The notes under the pieces are model-generated. The model had not been told where the DNA came from. It saw nothing but the letters and a program-made list of their open reading frames with translations, and ran no database searches. From Streptomyces geranii (GTDB lineage: Bacteria > Actinomycetota > Actinomycetes > Streptomycetales > Streptomycetaceae), in NCBI RefSeq assembly GCF_002954775.1, contig NZ_PJME01000005.1:248001-312000 (forward strand): a DNA stretch of 64,000 bases. The letters are read 5' to 3'. This document shows positions 25,793-34,535 of this stretch, one piece after another. Within the stretch, counting starts at the first letter, position 1. Each line of letters begins with the position of its first letter. The translations under genes were made by a program, and so were the position numbers.

Positions 25793-26716
25793 TCACCGTG
25801 TCCCCTTGCGGGTCTGCCTCACCTCCCGGTCCACCGCCCACGCGTCGGCGACCGGGCCGAGGTGGCCGAGCTTGTCGGGGTTGATGACCGAGCGGATGGT
25901 CTGGATCCGACCTTCGAGCACATCGAGGGCGAGGATGTGGAGGACCTTGCCCTCGCGGTCGCGGAAGAGTGCGCCCGGTTGGCCGTTGACCTCGTGCCGT
26001 TCGAAGGTGATGTCGGCCCGTGCCATCAGCGGGTAGACGGTGGCCAGCAGCCGGGCCACGTTCTCCGCGCCGGCGACGGCCCTGGCCAGCTGCGGGGCCT
26101 TGCCGCCGCCGTCTCCGACGAGCTGGACATCCGCCGACAGCAGACTCCGCAGTCCGTCCAGGTCTCCTCGCGACAGCGCCTCGAAGAACCGCCTCGCCAG
26201 CTCCTGCCGCTCCTGGCGGTCCGCCTCGAACCGGGGGCGCCCCTCGTTCATGTGGCGACGCGCCCGTACGAGCAGCTGTCGGCAGGCCGCCTCCGAGCGT
26301 CCCACCGCTGTGGCGATCTCGTCGAAGCCGAAGGCGAAGACCTCCCGCAGCACGAACACCGACCGCTCCAACGGGCTGAGCCGCTCCAGGAGGAGCAGCG
26401 CCGCCATCGACACCGAGTCGGCCAACTCGGCCGCGCGGGCCGGGTCCTCGTACGGATCGTCCAGCAGCGGCTCGGGCAGCCACGGTCCGGCGTACTCCTC
26501 CCGCCGCACCCGGGCGGACCGCAGCACGTCGATCGCGAGCCGGGTCACCGTGGCCGAGAGGAACGCCTTCACCGACACCGGCCGGGTGGCCGAGGCGTCG
26601 TACCGGAGCCAGGTCTCCTGCACCGCGTCCTCCGCCTCGCCCACGCTGCCCAGGATCCGGTACGCGATCGAGAACAGCAGCGGACGCAGCTCCTCGAACT
26701 CCTCGACCTTGCCCAT
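25793..26716 (-). CDS. ECF41-group RNA polymerase sigma factor (SigJ-like)
   Basis: A 307-residue sigma factor, longer than a normal ECF because it carries a C-terminal SnoaL-like domain. Sigma region 2 is FSIAYRILGSVGEAEDAVQETWLRY; region 4 is LLERLSPLERSVFVLREVF onward. The ECF41 linker motif (PWLPEPL), the DGGGK motif and the NPDKL motif near the end are all present. In this group the fused domain replaces an anti-sigma factor and tunes activity. It lies next to an AhpD-like gene, the standard ECF41 partner, whose promoter matches the ECF41 consensus. Confidence 0.95.
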   Translation of the reverse strand: MGKVEEFEELRPLLFSIAYRILGSVGEAEDAVQETWLRYDASATRPVSVKAFLSATVTRLAIDVLRSARVRREEYAGPWLPEPLLDDPYEDPARAAELADSVSMAALLLLERLSPLERSVFVLREVFAFGFDEIATAVGRSEAACRQLLVRARRHMNEGRPRFEADRQERQELARRFFEALSRGDLDGLRSLLSADVQLVGDGGGKAPQLARAVAGAENVARLLATVYPLMARADITFERHEVNGQPGALFRDREGKVLHILALDVLEGRIQTIRSVINPDKLGHLGPVADAWAVDREVRQTRKGTR

Positions 26717-26819
26717 GCCGACTCCCCGTCTCGGTGTGGATGCCTGGCCTGACCGGACCGGTGCCGGCGAGGCGCCTTCTGGTGATCTTCCGGTGTGCGG
26801 GCTGCCCGCCGCCGTCGGT

Positions 26820-27293
26820 TCAGTGGAACTGGCCGGCCTTGTAGTCGCCGGCCGGCTGCCGGGTGATGATGTTCAGCCGGTTCACCGAGTTCATGAACGA
26901 GACCAGCAGTACGAGGGACGCGAGTTGCTCCTCGTCGTAGTGCAGGGCGGCGTATGCCCACACCTCGTCGCTGACACCGGTGGCCGCGTCCGCGACCCTG
27001 GTCCCCTGCTCCGCCAGCGCGAGTGCGGCGCGCTCGGGCTCGGTGAAGACCGTCGCCTCCCGCCAGGCCGCGATCAGGTTCAGCCGTACCGAGGTCTCGC
27101 CTGCCGCCGCGGCCTCCTTGGTGTGCATGTCGATGCAGGCCGCGCAGCCGTTGATCTGGCTCACGCGCAGCGCCACCAGTTCCTGTGTCGTGGGCGGCAG
27201 CGGCGATTCCTTCAGCTCCCGGCCGGCCGACATGAAGTACTTGAGGGCTTTGCCTGCGGCCGGGCTGGCGAAGTAGTTCAGTCGCGCGTCCAT
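26820..27293 (-). CDS. Carboxymuconolactone decarboxylase/AhpD-like protein
   Basis: A 157-residue all-helical protein of the CMD family. The peroxidase-type CxxC motif is seen in INGCAACIDMHTKEA, with the downstream His. Proteins like this act as alkylhydroperoxidase-type reductases or decarboxylases and are the usual target of the adjacent ECF41 sigma factor. ATG 27293 has GGAGGAG 6 bases before it. It is upstream of the sigma gene on the same strand (103-base gap), and both may be read from the ECF41 promoter. Confidence 0.93.
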   Translation of the reverse strand: MDARLNYFASPAAGKALKYFMSAGRELKESPLPPTTQELVALRVSQINGCAACIDMHTKEAAAAGETSVRLNLIAAWREATVFTEPERAALALAEQGTRVADAATGVSDEVWAYAALHYDEEQLASLVLLVSFMNSVNRLNIITRQPAGDYKAGQFH

Positions 27294-27352
27294 CGTGGGC
27301 TCCTCCACGTTCGTCGGTGTTCGTAGGCGTAACTCGGTGCCTTCACTCCCGA

Positions 27353-27379
27353 GACGAGATGGCCCTCGCTCCTGTGACA
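27353..27379 (-). promoter_or_regulatory. ECF41 promoter, TGTCACA-N16-CGTC
   Basis: On the - strand, TGTCACA (27379-27373) is followed after exactly 16 bases by CGTC (27356-27353). This is the published ECF41 consensus. The CMD/AhpD gene starts 59 bases further on. The neighbouring sigma factor should therefore drive this gene. Confidence 0.85.
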
Positions 27380-27398
27380 CGGCATGACGCCTTTGGGC

Positions 27399-27414
27399 AC
27401 TGCAATCGCAGTAG
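27399..27414. promoter_or_regulatory. 16-bp inverted-repeat operator, copy 1
   Basis: ACTGCAATCGCAGTAG contains the inverted repeat ACTGC-N4-GCAGT. It is matched at 14 of 16 bases by the element in front of the MMPL exporter gene. It lies between the divergent AhpD-like and sialidase-like genes, 140 bases before the latter. The ACTGC-N4-GCAGT form suits a NarL/LiaR-type response regulator such as the one encoded at 28975-29655. Confidence 0.5.
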
Positions 27415-27553
27415 TCCGCGACCTGCGTCCGTATGAGGCCGTCGGCGGGAGCCCGCTGGCACTGTCAGAGGGCCGCAGACGCCTCGCGTCTCGCGGAGCG
27501 CCAACCTCCAAGTCCCGTATCCACGCACGGAGATCAGAGAGAGGCCCACCACG

Positions 27554-28915
27554 ATGACACTCCCCGCACTGCCCAGAACGAGCAGGTTGAACAGGGTGAA
27601 CAGGGTGAGATGGACCGCGCTGCTGTCCGTGCTGCTCCTGCTGGCCGGTGTCCCCTCCGCCTTCGCCGGGACACGCCCCGCCGCCGCCGCGCAGCACGGA
27701 GGCCCCGGGGGCGAAAAGATCCTTGAACTGGACGTCACCGGTCTGCCCGACACCCGGGAGGGGCAGCCGGTCATCGCCGTCAACCCCCGGAATCCGAAGA
27801 ACCTGGTCTACACGGCGACGATCTTCCCGAACCGTCCGGCGCTGGAGCCTGTCGGCGAGTGCTTCGTCGCCTTCTCCCAGGACCGGGGAGAGACCTGGCA
27901 GCGGTCGACCTGGCCGCTGGGCGACCGTCCGCAGTGCGGCGAGCCGATCGTGACCGTCGACGCCAAGGGCGTCTTCTACATCTCCAACAACCAGATCGGT
28001 CCCGACCGTTGGACCACCTACACCAATCACAACGTCGTCTCCCGGTCGGTCGACGGCGGGCGTACCTGGATCGGTCCGGTGAAGACGCCCCTGATGCTCG
28101 GCGGTGTGCCCAAACTCCGGGTGGACTCCGCCACCGGCAAGGTCTACGCGGTCGCCGGAGCCGAATGGGAGTACCCCAGCGCGGTCTCCGTCAGCGACGA
28201 CAGCGGCGAGAGCTGGTCGGATCCGGCCGTGATCCCCGGTCCCATGCCGTGCATCGTGGTCTCGCCCGACGTTCCGCCGGCCTGTGGATACCCCGGGCGT
28301 GAATTCGCCGTGCACGACGGGATCCTGGCGTCCGCGAGCCAGGACGGCACGGTGTCCTTGCACGTCACCCGTGACGACGGAACGACCTGGCGGAACCTCC
28401 CGGTCACCGACAGCGCCGGCACCCCGGTACCCGCCGGCACCGGCGCTCTCGTACCCGTCCCCGCGCTGGGCGCAGCCGCCGACGCGGTGCCCTGGGTGTC
28501 GGCGGACCCGACGCGCAAGGGCCGCTTCGCGGTCATGGTGCCCCGGGACTCCGACCTCGAGGTGTACGTCACCGACGACGCCGGCCGCTCCTGGACCGGC
28601 CCGGCGGTGATCGCGGCCCCGAACGCGCAACGGCCGTGGATGGACTTCGGGCCGGGCGGGCAGCTGGGCGTCATGTGGCGCACCACCACGCTCGACGCCT
28701 TCTCCGTCGTCTCCTTCGACCACGGCCGTACGTTCGGCCGCACCCTCCAGGTCAACCGGACCACCGAGCCCGCCGGTTACCACGGGCCGCCCGGGGACCG
28801 CTGGTCGACCATCACGCTCGACAGGCGTTATGCGTACGTCGCCTGGTCCGACGGCCGGAACGGGGAGCTGGACGGCATCCTCGCCCGGGTCCCGCTGAGC
28901 GCCTACCGGAGGTGA
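27554..28915 (+). CDS. Secreted sialidase-fold beta-propeller protein
   Basis: A 453-residue exported protein with a long basic signal peptide (hydrophobic core about residues 21-38, ending PSAFA). At least five Asp-box motifs (S/T-x-D-x-G-x-T/S-W) are spread along it: SQDRGETW, SVDGGRTW, SDDSGESW, TRDDGTTW and TDDAGRSW, plus SFDHGRTF. This is the signature of the six-bladed sialidase or BNR propeller. An FRIP motif and a catalytic Arg triad are not obvious, so it may be a glycan-binding or other propeller hydrolase rather than a true sialidase. Confidence 0.85.
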   Translation: MTLPALPRTSRLNRVNRVRWTALLSVLLLLAGVPSAFAGTRPAAAAQHGGPGGEKILELDVTGLPDTREGQPVIAVNPRNPKNLVYTATIFPNRPALEPVGECFVAFSQDRGETWQRSTWPLGDRPQCGEPIVTVDAKGVFYISNNQIGPDRWTTYTNHNVVSRSVDGGRTWIGPVKTPLMLGGVPKLRVDSATGKVYAVAGAEWEYPSAVSVSDDSGESWSDPAVIPGPMPCIVVSPDVPPACGYPGREFAVHDGILASASQDGTVSLHVTRDDGTTWRNLPVTDSAGTPVPAGTGALVPVPALGAAADAVPWVSADPTRKGRFAVMVPRDSDLEVYVTDDAGRSWTGPAVIAAPNAQRPWMDFGPGGQLGVMWRTTTLDAFSVVSFDHGRTFGRTLQVNRTTEPAGYHGPPGDRWSTITLDRRYAYVAWSDGRNGELDGILARVPLSAYRR

Positions 28916-28929
28916 GGGACGCCTGATCG

Positions 28930-28967
28930 GGTGGGGGCCGTCCGGCTGTGGCCGGGCGGCCCCCACC
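28930..28967. terminator. Strong bidirectional terminator hairpin
   Basis: GGTGGGGGCCG-T-CCGG pairs with CCGG-G-CGGCCCCCACC across a 6-base loop, a 16-bp stem with one T-G wobble. It lies exactly between the convergent sialidase-like and response-regulator genes. Confidence 0.85.
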
Positions 28968-28974
28968 GCGTGGG

Positions 28975-29655
28975 TCAGGGCCTCGGCGGGTTCGGCTGGA
29001 CCAGGCCGGTCTGGTAGGCGATGACGACGAGTTGGGCACGGTCGCGGGCGTGGAGCTTGGCCATGGCGTGGTGGATGTGCGTGCGTACGGTGAGGGGGCT
29101 GAGGTAGAGCCGCGCGGCGATGTCCGCGTTGGTGAGTCCGTCGGCGGCCAGCGCCATGACCTCGCGTTCGCGGTCGGTGAGGTCGGCCAGGTTCTTCTGG
29201 GCCGCCGGGTGGGTGCCGGGCTGGGGTGCGGTGAGGAAGCGGGTGATGAGGTTGCGGGTGGCCTGCGGGGAGAGCAGGGCGTCGCCCGCGGCGATCGTGC
29301 GGATGCCCGCGACCAGGCCCTCGGCGCCGACGTCCTTGCCCAGGAAGCCGCTGGCTCCGGCGTGCAGGGCCCTGGCGACGTGTTCCTCGGTCTCGAAGGT
29401 GGTGAGGATGAGGACGCGGGTGCCGGAGAGGGTCGGGTCGGCGCAGATCGTCGACGTGGCGGCGATGCCGTCCGTGCCGGGCATACGGATGTCCATGACG
29501 ACGATGTCGGGGTGCTGGGCGCGGGTGAGTGCCACCGCCTCGTCGCCGTCGGCCGCCTCGCCGACCACCTCCATGTCGGGGCGGGAGTCGACGAGGATCC
29601 GGAAGGTCTCACGCAGCAGGGCCTGGTCGTCGGCGAGCAGGACGCGGATGGTCAT
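28975..29655 (-). CDS. NarL/LuxR-type response regulator
   Basis: A 226-residue regulator. The receiver domain begins VLLADDQALLRETF; the phospho-acceptor Asp is in DIVVMDIRMPG (about residue 54) and the conserved Lys in GFLGKDV. The C-terminal LuxR helix-turn-helix is LTDREREVMALAADGLTNADIA followed by LSPLTVRTHIHHAM. It overlaps the histidine kinase gene by 4 bases, so the two are a pair. Its likely targets are the MMPL gene upstream in the same cluster and perhaps the sialidase-like gene, which share an inverted repeat. Confidence 0.94.
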   Translation of the reverse strand: MTIRVLLADDQALLRETFRILVDSRPDMEVVGEAADGDEAVALTRAQHPDIVVMDIRMPGTDGIAATSTICADPTLSGTRVLILTTFETEEHVARALHAGASGFLGKDVGAEGLVAGIRTIAAGDALLSPQATRNLITRFLTAPQPGTHPAAQKNLADLTDREREVMALAADGLTNADIAARLYLSPLTVRTHIHHAMAKLHARDRAQLVVIAYQTGLVQPNPPRP

Positions 29656-30875
29656 GGGGTGCTGTCCTCGGCGGGCGCGTAGGGGTGGAGGGGCAGTTCG
29701 GTGCTGACTTCGAAGCCGCCGGTGGGGCGGTGTCCGGCGCGGAGATGTCCGCCGATGGAGAGCGCGCGTTCGCGCATGCCGATGAGGCCGTAGCCGCTGG
29801 TGCCGCCGTCGGGGGCAGTGGCAGTGCCAGTGACGGTGGCAGTGGCGGCGGTGGAACCGGGGCCCTGGTCGGTGACGGTGATGGACAGCCGGTCGTGGGT
29901 GTAGGTGAGGTCCACTTCCGCCGTGCTGGTGTGCGCGTGCTTGGCGACGTTGGACAGTGCCTCCTGCACGATACGGAACGCCGTGAGGTCGGCTCCGGGC
30001 GAGAGCGGCTGCGGCCGGCCGTGGGTGGTGAGGGTGACGGTGAGTCCGGCGGCCGTGTGCGTGGCGACCAGGGCGGGGAGCTGGGCGAGGCCCGGCGCGG
30101 GCTGCAGGGAGTCCTCGGCGGCGTCGCTGCGGCGCAGGAGTCCGACGGTGGCCTTCATCTCGCGCAGGGCCGCCGCGGTGGTGTCGCCGAGGGCGTTGAC
30201 CATTTTCTCGGCCTGGGCAGGGTGACTGCGGATGAGGAGGGCGGCGGTGGTCGCCTGGGCGTTGGCCAGGGCGAGGTGGTGTGCGGTGACGTCGTGGAGT
30301 TCGCGGGCGATACGCATGCGTTCCTCGCCGACGCGATGCCTGGCCTCCTCCTCCCGGGTCCGTTCGGCGAATTCGGCGCGGGCGTGCACCGACTCCAGGT
30401 AGGCCCCGCGGAAACGGGCCGTGGTGCCCAGGGCGGCAGGCAGCAGCAGCCAGGCCACGGGGCCGATCACGTTGAGGGCCAGGGAGTCCGCCGCCGGCTC
30501 CGCGATCAGGGCGGAGCCGGCGACGAGGACCAGTGCGGCGAGGGTGACGTTGCGGGTCGTGACCCGTTCGGCGTGCGCCGCCAGCGAGTACAGGGCGACC
30601 ATGAGGGGCGCCAGCAGCAGGGCGGTCATCACATAGCCGGCCAGGGCCATGCCCGTGGCGCACCCGATCGCCACGGCGGTGACCGGGAGGGGCCGCGTCC
30701 TGCGCCACGGCAGCGCGGCGCAGGACAGGCCCGCCAGCAGGACGCACGGCCACCAGTGCGTGGGGGCGGTCGGGTCGGAGCCGCCGTACATGCTGCCGGG
30801 GAAGGCGACGGCGAACAGCAGCAGGGCGATCGCTGTGTCGACCGTGCGGGGGTGGCGCTGCCAGGAGGCGGTCAT
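29652..30875 (-). CDS. NarL-partner sensor histidine kinase (HisKA_3)
   Basis: A 407-residue membrane kinase with about five transmembrane segments in the first 150 residues and no large extracellular domain, as in intramembrane-sensing kinases. The phospho-acceptor His is in IARELHDVTAHHLALAN, and the ATPase has EALSNVAKHAHT (N box), DQGPG and YGLIGMRERA (G boxes). A Thr/Ala-rich insert (about 330-350, from an imperfect GTGGCA-type hexamer run) separates the G1 and G2 boxes. Coupled to the response regulator gene; the MMPL gene lies 62 bases upstream. Confidence 0.93.
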   Translation of the reverse strand: MTASWQRHPRTVDTAIALLLFAVAFPGSMYGGSDPTAPTHWWPCVLLAGLSCAALPWRRTRPLPVTAVAIGCATGMALAGYVMTALLLAPLMVALYSLAAHAERVTTRNVTLAALVLVAGSALIAEPAADSLALNVIGPVAWLLLPAALGTTARFRGAYLESVHARAEFAERTREEEARHRVGEERMRIARELHDVTAHHLALANAQATTAALLIRSHPAQAEKMVNALGDTTAAALREMKATVGLLRRSDAAEDSLQPAPGLAQLPALVATHTAAGLTVTLTTHGRPQPLSPGADLTAFRIVQEALSNVAKHAHTSTAEVDLTYTHDRLSITVTDQGPGSTAATATVTGTATAPDGGTSGYGLIGMRERALSIGGHLRAGHRPTGGFEVSTELPLHPYAPAEDSTP

Positions 30876-30937
30876 CGTGCGTCGTGGTGCTTTCTATCGG
30901 GTGTGGTGACCATGGTGGCCGACTGTCGTTCGGAGCG

Positions 30938-33202
30938 CTAAACGCTCTGACTGATCTGTGGTTCGTCGGCCGCGGGCCGGTGGGAGCCGGTCGCGCGGTT
31001 CCCCGGGCCGCTTTCGGGGTGCTCCGCCTCGGCCCGGGTCAGAGCGTGGCCCTCCACGTCCACCTGGGGCACCAGACGATCCAGCCAGCGGGGCATCGTC
31101 CAGGCCCGTTCCCCCAGGAGCGCGAGGACCGCCGGGACGATCGTCATCCGTACGACGAACGCGTCGAACAGCACGGCGATGGCCATGCCGAAGCCGATCA
31201 TCTTGATGAGTGTCTCGCCGACCCCGATGAACCCGGAGAACACCGAGATCATGATCACGGCGGCGGCGACCACCACGCGGGCGCTGTGCCGGAAGCCGGA
31301 GACGATCGCCTGGCCGGGGCGTTCGCCCTGGAGGTGGGCCTCCCGGATCCGGGTGACGAGGAAGACCTCGTAGTCCATGGCCAGGCCGAAGACGATGCCG
31401 ACCATGACGATCGGCATGGTGTTCATGATCGGGCCGGTCTGGTCCACGCCCAGCAGTCCGGCCAGCCAGCCCCACTGGAAGACGGCGACGACCGCGCCCA
31501 GGGCCGCGAGCACCGACAGCAGGAAGCCCAGGGCCGCCTTCAGCGGAACGAGCACCGAGCGGAACACGATCAGGAGCAGCAAGAACGCCAGTCCCACCAC
31601 GAGCCCGAGGTACGGCACCAGGGCGCCCTGCACCTTCTGGTCGCTGTCGATATTGCCCGCCGTACTCCCGCTGACCATGAACGTCGCGCCGGTGGCCTTC
31701 TCGATCGCCGGGCGGTCGTCGCGCAGGGTGTGGATCAGTTCGACGGTCCGCTCGTCGGTGGGGGCGGTGGCCGGGGTGGCGGAGAAGATCGCGGTGTCCC
31801 CCGCCTTGTTGAAGCTCGGCGTCGAGACGGACACGATCCCCGCCGTCCCGGCGATCTCCTTGGCGGTCGCGGTCACGGCGGCCTTGGGGTCCTCGGCCGT
31901 GGCGGCGTCCACGACGATGGTCAGCGGACCGTTGAAGCCGGGGCCGAAGCCCTTGGCCAGATCGTCGTACGCGCGGCGCTCGGTCGTCGAGGTCGGCTTG
32001 GACTCGTCCCCGGCCGTGCCCAGGTGCAGCCGCGCCGCGGGGAGGGCGATGACTCCCAGGGCCGCCACGGCGGCGAGCAGTACGGGCAGCGGTCGGCGGA
32101 CGACCAGACGGGCCCACCGGCTGCCCGTGTTCGGCTTGGCCCCGTCATCATCACTGGGGTGCGAACCGGCCCGGCGTACCGAGCGGGCCAGGACCGCCCG
32201 GGGGAAGATCCCGAGCATGGCCGGGATCAGGGTGACCGCGACCAGTACCGACAGGGCCACGGTGCCGGCCGCCGCCAGGCCCATCTGGGTCAGCGTCGGG
32301 ATGCCCACGACCGACAGCCCGGCCAGGCCGATCACCACGGTCAGGCCCGCGAACACCACCGACGACCCGGCCGTGCCCACGGCCACGCCCGCCGCGTCCT
32401 CCGGGGCGCGGCCACGGGCGCGTTCCTCGCGGTAGCGGGAGACGATGAACATCGCGTAGTCGATGCCGACCGCGAGGCCGAGCATCAGCGCGAGTGTGCT
32501 GGTGGCGCTGGACAGACCGAGCGCGCTGCTCAGGGCGAGGATGGTCGCGGTGCCGATGCCGACGCCGATCAGCGCGGTCAGCAGCGGCAGTCCGGCGGCG
32601 GCCAGTGACCCGAAGGTGACGAGCAGGACGACGGCCGCCACGACCACGCCGACCAGTTCGGTCGCGCCGCCCGAGGGCTGGGTCGCCAGGACGGAACCGC
32701 CGACCTCGACCGTCAGCCCCGCGTCCCGGCCCGCCTCGACGGCCTGCTCCAGGTCCTGCTTCGCGGCGTCGCTGACGTCCTTGGCCTTCACCTCGAACGT
32801 CACCGACGCGTACGCCGTCGAGCCGTCCTCGCTGACCGAGTCCGCCTCGAACGGATCGGCAGCCGCGACGACCTGGTCGACCTTGCCGACCCGGCCCACG
32901 ACCTCGTCGACGACGGACCGGTTGCGCCGGTCGGTCACCTTCTGTCCGTCCGGCGCGACGAACACGATCTTCGCGCTCGCGCCCTCGGCGCTGCCGCCGA
33001 CGTTCACGCCGGGGAAACGCTGCTCGATGAGGTCGAACGCGCGCTGCGACTCCGTACCCGGCATCGAGTAGGAGCCGTCCGGGACGGCGGGCGCCAGCGC
33101 CGACGCCGTTCCGGCGGCGACGAGCGCCACCACCCACATCAGCAGGACGCGCCAGCGGCGCCGGAAGGCCAGTCGGCCCAGTCGATCAAGAAAGACAGCC
33201 AC
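30938..33202 (-). CDS. MMPL/RND-family membrane transporter
   Basis: About 754 residues, two homologous halves, each with one transmembrane helix, a large periplasmic-type extracytoplasmic loop and five more helices. The family motif GIDYAMFIVSRYREE is seen in the first half (about 255-275), and its counterpart AMDYEVFLVTRIREAH in the second. MMPL proteins export lipids, siderophores or drugs by proton motive force. GTG 33202 (MAVFLDRLGR) is favoured with GGAG upstream; GTG 33217 is possible. It precedes the NarL-type two-component genes, which probably regulate it. Confidence 0.94.
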   Translation of the reverse strand: MAVFLDRLGRLAFRRRWRVLLMWVVALVAAGTASALAPAVPDGSYSMPGTESQRAFDLIEQRFPGVNVGGSAEGASAKIVFVAPDGQKVTDRRNRSVVDEVVGRVGKVDQVVAAADPFEADSVSEDGSTAYASVTFEVKAKDVSDAAKQDLEQAVEAGRDAGLTVEVGGSVLATQPSGGATELVGVVVAAVVLLVTFGSLAAAGLPLLTALIGVGIGTATILALSSALGLSSATSTLALMLGLAVGIDYAMFIVSRYREERARGRAPEDAAGVAVGTAGSSVVFAGLTVVIGLAGLSVVGIPTLTQMGLAAAGTVALSVLVAVTLIPAMLGIFPRAVLARSVRRAGSHPSDDDGAKPNTGSRWARLVVRRPLPVLLAAVAALGVIALPAARLHLGTAGDESKPTSTTERRAYDDLAKGFGPGFNGPLTIVVDAATAEDPKAAVTATAKEIAGTAGIVSVSTPSFNKAGDTAIFSATPATAPTDERTVELIHTLRDDRPAIEKATGATFMVSGSTAGNIDSDQKVQGALVPYLGLVVGLAFLLLLIVFRSVLVPLKAALGFLLSVLAALGAVVAVFQWGWLAGLLGVDQTGPIMNTMPIVMVGIVFGLAMDYEVFLVTRIREAHLQGERPGQAIVSGFRHSARVVVAAAVIMISVFSGFIGVGETLIKMIGFGMAIAVLFDAFVVRMTIVPAVLALLGERAWTMPRWLDRLVPQVDVEGHALTRAEAEHPESGPGNRATGSHRPAADEPQISQSV

Positions 33203-33284
33203 AGGAAGGTTCTCCACATCCGAACTCGGGAACCCTTACAGGCTGTCCTCGCGGCCCTCGCCAGTCTTCGTGCGCCCGCCGGTA

Positions 33285-33312
33285 CGCCCCTACTGCATGC
33301 GCAGTAGGGGCG
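33285..33312. promoter_or_regulatory. 12-bp inverted repeat before the MMPL gene (operator copy 2 or terminator)
   Basis: CGCCCCTACTGC and GCAGTAGGGGCG form a perfect 12-bp inverted repeat around ATGC. The inner part ACTGCATGCGCAGTAG (33292-33307) matches the element at 27399-27414 at 14 of 16 positions, which argues for a regulator site about 80-90 bases before the MMPL start. It also lies 47 bases past the TAXI gene stop, so a terminator role is possible as well. Confidence 0.6.
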
Positions 33313-33358
33313 GGACCGCAGGCGGAGTCGCCGGCCGGTGGGCGTCGCCGGGGCCGGT

Positions 33359-34375
33359 TCAGCCGTGCAGTGCGCGGTACGCCGCGACCGCACCGGGGTG
33401 CAGGGCGATGCCGCCCGTGCCGATCAGGCTGCCGACGTCGAGGAACTGGGTGCCGACCGCGTTGTCGGGGACGAGGGCGGTGGCGCGCAGGACCAGCAGG
33501 CGGGTCAGCGCGTCGGCGACGCCACGGGGCAGGTCGGGGCGGCACACCAGGAGGTTGGACACACCGATGGTGGCGACCCCGCCCGCCGTCCGGTACGCGC
33601 CCGGCGGCAGGGACACCTCCTCCAGTCCGGAACCGGCCAGGCCGTCCGGACCGCCGAGCCGGGGCAGCAGACCGGCCAGCGGCAGGAACCGCAGGCCCGG
33701 ACCGGCGTCGAGGCCGGCGAGCGCGGGCAGCGGCACACCGCCCGCGACCAGCAGGGCGTCGACGGAACCCGCCCGCATCGCGTCGGCCGCGTCGGCCAGC
33801 GGCAGGTGGCGTACGGGGACGTCGGTGCCGGGGGAAAGGCCCGCGGCGTGCAGGATCCGTTCGCCGAGTTCGGCGGCGCCCGAGCCGACGGCGCCGAGCG
33901 AGACGGTGTGCCCGGCCAGGTCGGACACCGCGCGTACGGGCGAGTCGGCGCGGACGACGAACTGGAGGTAGGTCTCGTACACCCGGCCGATCGCCCGCAG
34001 CGGCACCGGGCGCGGGAAGAGGGTGGTGCCCTGGGCCGCCCGCGCGGTGTCGGTGAGGACGAGGGCGAGATCGGCGCGACGGTCGCGCAGCAGCTCGATG
34101 TTGGCGACACTGCCCGCGGTGGTGCGGACCCGGCAGTGCAGGCGGGGATGCGCGGCTTCGAGTTCCGCCGCGAGGAGACGGCCGAACGCCTCGTAGAACG
34201 CGGTGGGTTCACCGGTGGCGAAGCGCAGGACACCACTCGGTCCGGGGCGCTGGCGCGAGGTGTCGCCCATGAGCACACCGCCGAGCACGGCGACGGCCGC
34301 CGAGCCGAGGGCGGCGTGGAGGGCGGTACGGCGGGAGACTGGGTGCGGGTGAGGACGGGGAGTGGGACGGGTCAT
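33359..34375 (-). CDS. TAXI-family TRAP-type solute-binding protein
   Basis: A 338-residue exported binding protein. The N-terminus has a twin-Arg-like signal (SRRTALHAALGSAAVAVLGG). The mature part starts with the TAXI-type LRFATGEPTAFYEAFGRLLA, followed by TTAGSVANIELL and a typical GDVGSGAAE-like strand (SLGAVGSGAAELGERIL). TAXI proteins deliver solutes to DctQM-type permeases; no permease gene is adjacent. Instead the gene closes an operon with an OmpR-type two-component system, so a role as an extracellular sensor subunit for the kinase is plausible. Confidence 0.87.
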   Translation of the reverse strand: MTRPTPRPHPHPVSRRTALHAALGSAAVAVLGGVLMGDTSRQRPGPSGVLRFATGEPTAFYEAFGRLLAAELEAAHPRLHCRVRTTAGSVANIELLRDRRADLALVLTDTARAAQGTTLFPRPVPLRAIGRVYETYLQFVVRADSPVRAVSDLAGHTVSLGAVGSGAAELGERILHAAGLSPGTDVPVRHLPLADAADAMRAGSVDALLVAGGVPLPALAGLDAGPGLRFLPLAGLLPRLGGPDGLAGSGLEEVSLPPGAYRTAGGVATIGVSNLLVCRPDLPRGVADALTRLLVLRATALVPDNAVGTQFLDVGSLIGTGGIALHPGAVAAYRALHG

Positions 34376-34535
34376 CGGGCACCACCGTGCGGGCTCCCCG
34401 GGACGGCGGTCCCGCCGGGACCGGAGCCGAAGCCGAAGCCGATGGCGAGATCGAAGCCGGGGCCTGTGCCGGAACCGGCGCAGACCCCAGCGGCGACCCG
34501 CCCCACCGCCGGCCCACGACCCCCGACGTGCCCCT
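34376..34535 (-). other. Kinase-TAXI intergenic gap with hexamer-like repeats
   Basis: A 160-base Pro/Gly-codon-like, low-complexity stretch containing GCCGAA and GGAGCC hexamer variants. No gene, promoter or hairpin stands out. Confidence 0.35.

Noticed and set aside
27278..28966. 562-codon - strand frame over the sialidase-like gene
   Set aside because: Antisense to a gene with a signal peptide and several Asp-boxes; its composition is typical of a shadow frame.
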